Source: an uncultured Lachnospiraceae bacterium
GTDB taxonomy: Bacteria; Bacillota; Clostridia; Lachnospirales; Lachnospiraceae
Direction: 5' to 3'
Length of the DNA stretch: 6,355 nucleotides
Assembly (NCBI GenBank): GCA_902773445.1
Contig: CACYEU010000056.1
Location: forward strand, 1-6,355
Below are positions 1 to 4,791 of the stretch, in pieces. Position 1 is the stretch's first letter; each line of letters opens with the position of its first letter. The notes beneath the pieces were generated by a model. That model was not told the origin of the DNA. It saw nothing but the letters and a program-made list of their open reading frames with translations, and ran no database searches. The position numbers and the translations under genes are program-made.

Positions 1-2
1 AT

Positions 3-132
3 TCCAACAAGATTCTCTGCTCTACAGCGGCATTTTCTTGTTTTTTTCTTGTTATCATCCGCTTCCAACAAAAAATCATACAAAGAAGCAATATATTCTT
101 GTTTGTTTTTAAATACCTTGCAAATCCAACAA
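3..132. repeat. Degenerate direct repeat with an exact 61-bp period
   Basis: TCCAACAA occurs at 3-10, 64-71 and 125-132, exactly 61 bp apart each time. TTCTTGTTT occurs at 35-43 and 96-104, also exactly 61 bp apart. The two 37-bp blocks running from TTCTTGTTT to TCCAACAA (35-71 and 96-132) match at about 26 of 37 positions by eye. The 24-bp segments between blocks (11-34 and 72-95) match at only about 8 of 24, near chance. This is the layout of a decayed repeat-spacer or tandem array whose body would lie left of the window. A 24-bp interval is short for CRISPR, so I do not call it CRISPR. Confidence 0.5.
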
Positions 133-251
133 AAAAACTGCGCCCGCCGTGCTGCTGACCTTTCATTCAGCTTACAATGTCGAAAAATGTCGACCGATTC
201 TTTAAATAATCGACTGGTCTTTCCGATTCATATTTGTTAAAGTATCTGAAT

Positions 252-293
252 CATTAACTCAGAACCATTAACTCAGATTCATTATCAGTGAGG
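252..293. repeat. 14-bp-period tandem repeat upstream of the nuclease-like gene
   Basis: CATTAACTCAGA is present perfectly at 252-263 and 266-277, a 14-bp period. A third, degraded copy (CATTATCAG, 280-288) starts in the same phase at 280. The third unit runs into the putative ribosome binding site (GAGGTG, 290-295). The position suggests a regulator or RNA-level control site, but it may be simple replication slippage. Confidence 0.55.
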
Positions 294-300
294 TGTCGCA

Positions 301-1083
301 GTGGCAGGTCTCGATTTTTCAAAGAAGCTGAACCGTCTGGATCAACGAATCAAAGAAATCAAAAGTCAACTTGAATGCCTTCCGGAAGGAGCGCTTCGCA
401 TTTCGTGTCAGGCCGGTCATTATTACTACCGGTACAGACTCCCTGACAGTTCAGTTCATTACATACCAAAGAGTAACTGCGAGCTTGCAAGTGATCTTGC
501 ATTCAGGAAATATCTGGAACTGCAAATGAAAGATCTTACGATTTACCGCGACGCCTTATCCAAATGCGAGAAGAACCTGAGCGGGTTGGAAAATCGTGCA
601 TACCGCTATTTGCAAGAAAATAAAGGAGTCAGAGAATTACTCAAAGACCGCTTCCCCGTTCAAAATGCTCCGCTTGCGGTGTGGGCGGCGCAGCCGCCGT
701 GCGAAGACGCGCCTTTTCAGGAAAACAGGATTTTCAAATGTCTGAATGGTATTAAGATGCGTTCGAAATCAGAAAACCTGATCGGTGACCGCCTGCATCT
801 CGCAAAGATCCCGTTTCGCTATGAGGATCCGCTCCGATTGGGGAATCAGATCATTTATCCTGATTTCACGATCCGGCATCCGCTGACCGGAGATTATATG
901 TATTGGGAACATCTCGGACGCATGTCTGACCCCGATTATATCAGGCGCAACACAAACAAGATCGCCCGATATGCGGCAAACGGATTTGTCCCGAACCATG
1001 ATCTGATCCTGACATTTGAGTCGGATGAGAAGCCGCTGACGCCGGATCAGATCGACCTGATGATCGACTATTTCTTCCGATGA
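301..1083 (+). CDS. Putative PD-(D/E)XK-fold nuclease-like protein
   Basis: The product is 260 residues and I do not recognise a named family. The N-terminal half (about 5-115) is charged and helical, with likely coiled-coil character at 6-28 and 71-96. The C-terminal part (about 150-260) resembles a PD-(D/E)XK nuclease core: E158 in a helix (RSKSE), then P187-D188-F189 on a strand, then W202-E203-H204-L205-G206, and a later K220 in a helix. In proteins carrying this WEHLG-type motif the canonical lysine after the second acid is absent, and K220 may replace it; that is inference. The start is a GTG preceded by GAGGTG with a 5-nt gap. No partner gene is nearby: the gene is monocistronic, lies next to AT-rich repeats, and ends at a strong terminator. 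The linker (about 124-140) is encoded by an unusually GC-rich hairpin. A DNA-cleaving role is plausible, but the substrate is unknown. Confidence 0.72.
   Translation: MAGLDFSKKLNRLDQRIKEIKSQLECLPEGALRISCQAGHYYYRYRLPDSSVHYIPKSNCELASDLAFRKYLELQMKDLTIYRDALSKCEKNLSGLENRAYRYLQENKGVRELLKDRFPVQNAPLAVWAAQPPCEDAPFQENRIFKCLNGIKMRSKSENLIGDRLHLAKIPFRYEDPLRLGNQIIYPDFTIRHPLTGDYMYWEHLGRMSDPDYIRRNTNKIARYAANGFVPNHDLILTFESDEKPLTPDQIDLMIDYFFR
684..698. repeat. GC-rich inverted repeat inside the nuclease-like gene
   Basis: GGCGGC and GCCGCC (684-689 and 693-698) form a perfect 6-bp stem with a 3-nt loop. It encodes the linker between the N-terminal helical part and the nuclease-like core. A similar 15-bp inverted repeat (about 12 of 15 positions identical) lies at 1186-1200, in the pyrB 3' untranslated region. 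Confidence 0.5.
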
Positions 1084-1102
1084 CGCGCTTCGAATGGCGC
1101 GT
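1083..1102. repeat. Small hairpin directly after the nuclease-like stop codon
   Basis: ACGCGC (1083-1088) and GCGCGT (1097-1102) form a perfect 6-bp stem around an 8-nt loop, starting on the last base of the TGA stop. No T-tract follows, so it is not itself a terminator. It may protect the 3' end or assist the terminator 28 bp further on. Confidence 0.4.
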
Positions 1103-1129
1103 GTATCCGCTCCATGCGCAGGCGGCCAT

Positions 1130-1164
1130 AAAAAAGGAACCGCATCACTGCGGTTCCTCTTTTT
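1130..1164. terminator. Bidirectional rho-independent terminator
   Basis: AGGAACCGCA (1135-1144) and TGCGGTTCCT (1149-1158) form a perfect 10-bp stem with a 4-nt loop. On the plus strand it is followed by C and five T residues (1160-1164). On the minus strand the A-run at 1130-1135 becomes a six-T tract. It therefore serves both converging units: the nuclease-like gene from the left and arcC-pyrB from the right. Confidence 0.93.
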
Positions 1165-1185
1165 ATGCTTTAGCACCATTTGTGT

Positions 1186-1200
1186 GGCGGTCAAGCCGCC
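1186..1200. repeat. GC-rich inverted repeat in the pyrB 3' untranslated region
   Basis: GGCGG (1186-1190) and CCGCC (1196-1200) form a 5-bp stem with a 5-nt loop, 9 bp beyond the pyrB stop. No T-tract follows. Its sequence closely resembles the hairpin at 684-698, which suggests a repeated palindromic element or convergence on a simple GC stem. Confidence 0.45.
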
Positions 1201-1209
1201 TTACAGCTC

Positions 1210-2148
1210 TTAGATTCTGCCTGTGACAAGACCGAGAAGAGCCATACGCAGATACATACCGTTGTGAGCCTGACGGAAGTATGCAGCACCCGGATAGGTG
1301 TCGACTTCGGTCGCGATCTCATCAACACGCGGCAACGGATGCATGATGATCATGTCTTTCTTAGCATACTGCATCAGATCGTTGTTGAGGATGTAGCTGC
1401 CCTTGACTGCTTCGTAGCTTTCCTGATCCGGGAAGCGCTCGCGCTGTACACGTGTAACATAAACGATGTCAGATCTTGAAAGAGCGTCCTTAACATCGCC
1501 TGTCTCCTCGATATCAGCACCCTTGTCGCGCAGATCCTTGGTGATCTCTTCCGGCATCTTAAGCTCGTCCGGAGAAGCGAAGATCATCTTGTTGCCAAAC
1601 TGCTGCATGAAGTAGCCAAGGCTGTGGACTGTACGGCCATACTTCAGATCGCCGAGGAAGGTGATCGTCTGTCCGCCGAGGTGTCCGAGTTCCTTGCGAA
1701 TCGTATAGATGTCAAGCAGAGCCTGTGTCGGGTGCTGGCGGGAGCCGTCACCACCGTTGATCAGCGGATGAACTGCGATCTCAGCAGCTTCGATAGCGGA
1801 GCCTGCTTCCGGATGACGCATAACGATCGCATCAACATAACCATCGACTGTGCGAAGAGTGTCCTGCCATGTCTCGCCCTTAGCCTGGGAAGAAACTGAC
1901 GCATTACCAAGATCGATTGTGGAAGCGCCGACACGCTGAATTGCTGAGTTGAAGGAAAGGCGTGTACGTGTGCTGGGCTCAAAGAAAAGAGTTGCAACGA
2001 GCATACCCTCGAGATCCTTGATAGCCTCGCCGTGCTTAACGCGCTTCTCATAGATCATAGCTGTATCCATGATGTGGCACAGTTCCTGGTTGTTGAAATC
2101 ATAACCGTTGATAATGTCTCTGCCTTTGAAATCAAATACTGGTTCCAT
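1210..2148 (-). CDS. pyrB: Aspartate carbamoyltransferase catalytic subunit
   Basis: This cytoplasmic enzyme condenses carbamoyl phosphate with L-aspartate to N-carbamoyl-aspartate, the committed step of pyrimidine synthesis. The 312 residues match the usual length. The carbamoyl-phosphate loop is FFEPSTRTR (55-63), followed by the S86..K90-G-E-T loop, R111-H-P, G-S-R-Q-H139-P-T-Q142, the GDLKYGRTVHS block (166-176), VTRVQ (231-235) and HPLPRVDEI (270-278). All expected active-site residues are present. The GDLKYGR block and the C-terminal region resemble the E. coli-type catalytic subunit that assembles with PyrI, rather than the Bacillus type, yet no pyrI follows. The ATG at 2148 has AGGAGG at 2155-2160 with a 6-nt gap. 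The gene lies 68 bp after arcC and is probably co-transcribed with it, though a weak promoter in the AT-rich gap cannot be excluded. No pyrimidine attenuator was seen. Confidence 0.97.
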   Translation of the reverse strand: MEPVFDFKGRDIINGYDFNNQELCHIMDTAMIYEKRVKHGEAIKDLEGMLVATLFFEPSTRTRLSFNSAIQRVGASTIDLGNASVSSQAKGETWQDTLRTVDGYVDAIVMRHPEAGSAIEAAEIAVHPLINGGDGSRQHPTQALLDIYTIRKELGHLGGQTITFLGDLKYGRTVHSLGYFMQQFGNKMIFASPDELKMPEEITKDLRDKGADIEETGDVKDALSRSDIVYVTRVQRERFPDQESYEAVKGSYILNNDLMQYAKKDMIIMHPLPRVDEIATEVDTYPGAAYFRQAHNGMYLRMALLGLVTGRI

Positions 2149-2216
2149 TCTTTACCTCCTGAATAATAATATTACAAAATATAACCGAATTTATTGATAA
2201 AACGGACGAATCCGGA

Positions 2217-3158
2217 TTATCCGATCCATGTACCGTCGTTGCCTGCAAGAGCCTCAACAGCCTTGTCGAGAGATGTGATGATCGCAACGCGGCCCGGTTT
2301 GCTCTCTGCGAACTTCAGAGCTGCTTCGATCTTCGGAAGCATTGAACCTGAAGCAAAGTGACCCTCTGCCATGTACTTCTTAGCTTCATCAATGGTCAGG
2401 TGATCAAGAGCCTGCTGATCCGGTGTGTTGTAGTTGATGTAAACTTTCGGGACAGCTGTCAGGATGACAAGTGCGTCAGAGTCGAGCTCTTCTGCAAGAA
2501 GCTCAGAACCGAGGTCCTTATCGATAACGGCTGCTGCGCCTTCAAGGTTGCCTTCGTCGTTGATGATGACCGGGATTCCGCCGCCGCCGACACAGATCGG
2601 AACGATACCTGCCTGGTCGATCGCTCTGATGGCATCGATCTCAACGATGTCGATCGGGTTCGGGGAAGCAACAACACGTCTCCAGCCGCGGCCGGCATCT
2701 TCCTTCATTGTGTAGCCCTTTGTCTCAGCGATCTTCTTGGCCTCTTCCTCTGTGTAGAACGGGCCGACCGGCTTTGTCGGGTTCTGGAAATACGGATCGT
2801 TCTTGTCGACAACACTCTGTGTAACAACACATGCGCACTTAATGTCGCTTCCGCGCTCTTTCAGAACTTTGCCGAGTCCCTGTGCCATGTGATAGCCGAT
2901 GTATCCCTGGCTCATTGCGCCGCAAACGTCGAACGGCATAGCCGGTGTAGCTTCAGAGTCACAGTTCTCGTTCTGAAGAACGATACGGCCGACCTGCGGG
3001 CCATTGCCGTGTGCAAGTGCGATATGGTAGCCCTGCTCAAGGATGTCAGCAATATAGCCGGATGTCTTCTCAACAACTTCAAGCTGTGCCTCAGCTGTTG
3101 CGGGCTTGCCCTGCTCAGCGAGAGCGTTTCCACCAAGTGCAATTACAATTCTTTTCAT
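2217..3158 (-). CDS. arcC: Carbamate kinase
   Basis: This enzyme reversibly transfers phosphate between carbamoyl phosphate and ADP to give ATP, ammonia and CO2; in fermenters it usually runs toward ATP. The 313-residue product has the family's full motif set for the amino-acid kinase fold: ALGGNAL (7-13), HGNGPQVG (50-57), AMSQGYIG (81-88), DPYFQNPTKPVGPF (121-134), EDAGRGWRRVV (153-163), GGGGIP (191-196), VIDKDL (211-216) and GHFASGSMLPK (266-276). The start is ATG with AAGGAG at 3166-3171 and a 7-nt gap. It is the first gene of an arcC-pyrB unit behind a strong promoter (3219-3246), with a leader of about 54 nt that carries repeats. No arginine deiminase, ornithine transcarbamoylase or arginine antiporter gene is in the window, so the carbamoyl phosphate source is not evident here. 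Confidence 0.97.
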   Translation of the reverse strand: MKRIVIALGGNALAEQGKPATAEAQLEVVEKTSGYIADILEQGYHIALAHGNGPQVGRIVLQNENCDSEATPAMPFDVCGAMSQGYIGYHMAQGLGKVLKERGSDIKCACVVTQSVVDKNDPYFQNPTKPVGPFYTEEEAKKIAETKGYTMKEDAGRGWRRVVASPNPIDIVEIDAIRAIDQAGIVPICVGGGGIPVIINDEGNLEGAAAVIDKDLGSELLAEELDSDALVILTAVPKVYINYNTPDQQALDHLTIDEAKKYMAEGHFASGSMLPKIEAALKFAESKPGRVAIITSLDKAVEALAGNDGTWIG

Positions 3159-3173
3159 TTGGACACTCCTTCG

Positions 3174-3195
3174 TTAAATGTGATTTAATGTGATT
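3174..3195 (-). repeat. Phased direct repeat and inverted repeat in the arcC leader
   Basis: Read on the minus strand, AATCACATT occurs twice (3187-3195 and 3177-3185), exactly 10 bp apart, about one helical turn. An overlapping perfect inverted repeat, TTAAAT-GTG-ATTTAA, covers 3174-3188. Both lie between the predicted transcription start (about 3212) and the arcC ribosome binding site (3166-3171). This could be a regulator site or a small AU-rich hairpin affecting translation. Function is inferred from position only. Confidence 0.45.
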
Positions 3196-3218
3196 GGTTT
3201 ACAAAACATGCATTAAAA

Positions 3219-3246
3219 AGTATAACATAAGCACGGAAATTGTCAA
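3219..3246 (-). promoter_or_regulatory. SigA-type promoter of arcC-pyrB
   Basis: Read on the minus strand, TTGACA (3246-3241) is a perfect -35 box. TATACT (3224-3219) is a 5/6 -10 box, with a 16-bp spacer. The predicted start is near 3212, giving a leader of about 54 nt before arcC. It is divergent from the tRNA-Leu promoter, with 44 bp between the two -35 boxes. Confidence 0.82.
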
Positions 3247-3290
3247 TAATAAATCAAGCCTGAAACCGTTGTTTATAGATTCTTAATAGT

Positions 3291-3319
3291 TTGTCATTTG
3301 CCTGTATTTATGCTATGAT
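3291..3319 (+). promoter_or_regulatory. SigA-type promoter of tRNA-Leu with extended -10
   Basis: TTGTCA (3291-3296) and TATGAT (3314-3319) are each 5/6 matches, separated by 17 bp. TG at 3311-3312 gives an extended -10 (TGCTATGAT). The predicted start is near 3326, only about 3 nt before the mature tRNA 5' end. Confidence 0.82.
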
Positions 3320-3328
3320 TTTCACCGT

Positions 3329-3409
3329 GCGGACGTGGCGGAATTGGCAGACGCGCCAGACTTAGGATCTGGTGGGCTTCCCGTGCAGGTTCAAGTCCTG
3401 TCGTCCGCA
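3329..3409 (+). tRNA. tRNA-Leu (anticodon UAG)
   Basis: The 81-nt sequence folds into a full cloverleaf with a long variable arm, as expected for leucine. The acceptor stem GCGGACG (3329-3335) pairs with CGTCCGC (3402-3408), with discriminator A at 3409. The anticodon stem CCAGA/TCTGG encloses the loop CTTAGGA, giving anticodon TAG for CUN-type leucine codons. The variable arm is GGG-CTT-CCC. The T-arm loop TTCAAGT has the conserved TTC, and its outermost pair is G-T. The 3' CCA is not encoded, so it must be added by CCA nucleotidyltransferase, which is usual for many clostridial tRNAs. No rho-independent terminator follows, so read-through into the next gene is possible. Confidence 0.96.
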
Positions 3410-3439
3410 GTCAGACTTGTCGCCGGCGCCGTGATCGGT

Positions 3440-3468
3440 TTGTCATTTCACTGATTCGGTGATAAGAT
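3440..3468 (+). promoter_or_regulatory. Possible SigA promoter for the 146-residue membrane protein gene
   Basis: TTGTCA (3440-3445) is separated by 17 bp from TAAGAT (3463-3468, 4/6). The -35 context GTTTGTCATTT is identical to that at the tRNA-Leu promoter. The start would fall near 3475, inside the inverted repeat at 3467-3480. Support is moderate because the -10 box is weak. Confidence 0.5.
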
Positions 3469-3480
3469 AGTTTTAACTAT
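3467..3480. repeat. Perfect inverted repeat overlapping the predicted start site
   Basis: ATAGTT (3467-3472) and AACTAT (3475-3480) are perfect inverted arms around TT. The repeat overlaps the end of the candidate -10 box and the predicted +1 of the promoter at 3440-3468. That is where a repressor operator could sit, but the repeat is short and AT-rich. Confidence 0.35.
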
Positions 3481-3506
3481 TCAAGTATATTGAAAAGGAG
3501 TCTACT

Positions 3507-3947
3507 GTGAAATCATTTATCATTCCGCTGATTATTATCCTCGTGCTGATCGCTGTGATCGTAGCACTCTATTTCCTCGGGAAAAGAGCCCAGAAGAAAC
3601 AGGACGAACAGGAAGCCAAGATGGAGCAGGCTGCTCAGACCATCTCGCTTCTCGTCATCGACAAAAAGAAAATGCGCCTCAAGGACGCGGGATTCCCGCA
3701 GGTTGTCCTTGACAGCACAAATTTCATGACAAAGCGTGTTAAAGTGCCTGTCGTTAAGGCGAAAGTCGGACCGAAGATCATGACGATGATGTGCGATCCG
3801 AAGATCTTTGATACGATTCCGGTCAAAAAGGAATGCAAGGTTTCGGCCAGCGGCATTTACATCAACAAGGTGATCAGTGTCCGCGGCGGAAAAGTCCAGG
3901 AGCCCGAAAAGAAAGGCTTCTTCAAACGGATCTTCAGCCGTTCCTGA
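3507..3947 (+). CDS. Membrane-anchored protein of unknown function
   Basis: The product is 146 residues and I do not recognise a named family. Residues 4-24 form one hydrophobic membrane segment (an isoleucine, leucine and valine run). Residues 26-44 are highly charged and probably helical. Residues 45-127 look like a compact mainly beta domain, with the run VPVVKAKVGPK (80-90) and a single cysteine pair (C96, C110) too far apart to call a metal site. The tail (134-146) is strongly basic. No signal peptidase site or lipobox is visible. Positive charges just after the segment (K26, R27, K30, K31) predict that the domain faces the cytoplasm. The start is GTG with AAAAGGAG at 3493-3500 and a 6-nt gap. 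The gene lies after tRNA-Leu and converges on murI. It could scaffold or regulate at the membrane, but nothing here fixes its role. Confidence 0.85.
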   Translation: MKSFIIPLIIILVLIAVIVALYFLGKRAQKKQDEQEAKMEQAAQTISLLVIDKKKMRLKDAGFPQVVLDSTNFMTKRVKVPVVKAKVGPKIMTMMCDPKIFDTIPVKKECKVSASGIYINKVISVRGGKVQEPEKKGFFKRIFSRS

Positions 3948-3958
3948 TCAGGCGCCCG

Positions 3959-4777
3959 CTAGTATTGCTCGACATTGACTGTCTTGACGCGGTCGATGTC
4001 GATCGGAAGGATCGAATTAGCAAATGCTTTGAATCTCTCAGGCAGATCGCTGACATACAAGTTGGCGGCTGCCTGTTCTTTTTGTCTGTTCAGCAGATTA
4101 TTTTCCTCAAGCAGTTTCTTGAGACCTCTTGCCGTCTCATAAGCCGGGTTGACAAGCGTGATCCGGCTTCCGAGATAGTCCGCGATCTGACTGCGAAGCA
4201 ACGGATAGTGCGTGCAGCCGAGAACCAGTGAGTCGACATCTGATTTCTTCAGGAAACGCAGGTAATAGTCGATCATCTCCATCATGACAGGATGCTCGGT
4301 CATGCCCTCTTCGACCATCGGGACGAACAGCGGGCAGGCTTTGCCGATGACCGAGATCGACGGATCGATCTCCTTGAGCACTTCGGTGTAAATACCGCTT
4401 TCGACTGTCGCCCGGGTACCGATCACACCGACTCTCCCGGTCTTTGTAGTCGCAGCGGCTGCCGCCGCGCCGGGTTTGACCACGCCGATCATCGGCAGAT
4501 CGACCTCGTCCTTGATCTCTTCAAGCGCAAGCGCACTGGCGGTATTGCAGGCAACGACGATTGCCTTGACCTGTTTTGTCTTCAGAAACTCAACGATCTG
4601 TCTTGAGAAATAGACGATCGTGTCTTTTGACTTGCTGCCGTACGGCACACGGGCCGTATCGCCGAAATAAACGATGTTTTCAGACGGCAGCTGCCGCATG
4701 ATCTCACGCGCGACTGTAAGTCCGCCAAGTCCCGAATCAAAGACACCGACCGGTGCGTTATTGTTCTGTCCTGCCAT
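3959..4777 (-). CDS. murI: Glutamate racemase
   Basis: This cofactor-independent enzyme converts L-glutamate to D-glutamate for the peptidoglycan stem peptide. The 272 residues are normal for the family. Visible motifs are VFDSGLGGLTV (12-22), FGDTARVPYGSKS (38-50), the first catalytic cysteine in ACNTAS (C77), and the second in LGCTHYPLL (C188, with H190). The acid-rich VEEG at 155-158 is at the place of the usual assisting glutamate. An alanine run (104-109) sits after KPG, where homologues often have a mixed alanine-rich helix. The ATG at 4777 has AGGAG at 4785-4789 with a 7-nt gap, and the pfkA stop lies just 14 bp upstream, so the two are almost certainly co-transcribed. Its stop is 11 bp from that of the opposing membrane-protein gene, with no clear terminator in the gap. 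Confidence 0.97.
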   Translation of the reverse strand: MAGQNNNAPVGVFDSGLGGLTVAREIMRQLPSENIVYFGDTARVPYGSKSKDTIVYFSRQIVEFLKTKQVKAIVVACNTASALALEEIKDEVDLPMIGVVKPGAAAAAATTKTGRVGVIGTRATVESGIYTEVLKEIDPSISVIGKACPLFVPMVEEGMTEHPVMMEMIDYYLRFLKKSDVDSLVLGCTHYPLLRSQIADYLGSRITLVNPAYETARGLKKLLEENNLLNRQKEQAAANLYVSDLPERFKAFANSILPIDIDRVKTVNVEQY

Positions 4778-4791
4778 GTTCTGTCTCCTGT

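Larger units (their letters stand above)
1..300. other. AT-rich non-coding region upstream of the nuclease-like gene
   Basis: I find no credible gene in these 300 bases. The one open frame (49-240, +) is 63 codons of low-complexity sequence with no ribosome binding site and no recognisable protein character. The stretch holds a degenerate repeat of period 61 bp (3-132), an 8-bp direct repeat AATGTCGA at 176-183 and 186-193, an inverted pair CGATT/AATCG at 195-199 and 208-212, and a 14-bp tandem repeat (252-293) running up to the next gene. I could not place a convincing -35/-10 pair, so the promoter of the downstream gene is unassigned. Confidence 0.6.

Noticed and set aside
3..132. A firm CRISPR call for the 61-bp repeat
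   Set aside because: Only two near-full blocks plus a third end are present, at about 70% identity. The intervals are 24 bp and no cas gene is in the window. It is kept only as a repeat of unknown type.
49..240. A 63-codon plus-strand frame in the left spacer
   Set aside because: Its sequence is AT-rich, low in complexity and part of the 61-bp repeat. There is no ribosome binding site before its ATG.
769..1194. A 141-codon minus-strand frame across the nuclease-like gene and terminator
   Set aside because: It crosses a strong terminator, is antisense to the better-supported plus-strand gene and has no recognisable features.
2205..2222. A palindrome (AATCCGGATT, 2209-2218) at the arcC stop as a terminator
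   Set aside because: The possible stems leave almost no loop, and the T-rich run after it is interrupted, so arcC-pyrB read-through is more likely.
2358..3188. A 276-codon open frame on the plus strand opposite arcC
   Set aside because: It lies almost wholly antisense to an unmistakable carbamate kinase. Its protein is cysteine- and valine-rich without domain character, and there is no ribosome binding site.
3421..3432. A GC-rich palindrome after tRNA-Leu as a terminator
   Set aside because: It is a self-complementary GC block with no loop and no following T-tract.
4441..4470. A GC-rich repeat in murI resembling the hairpins at 684 and 1186
   Set aside because: It is explained by alanine codons in MurI (residues 104-109) and lacks the paired-arm arrangement.
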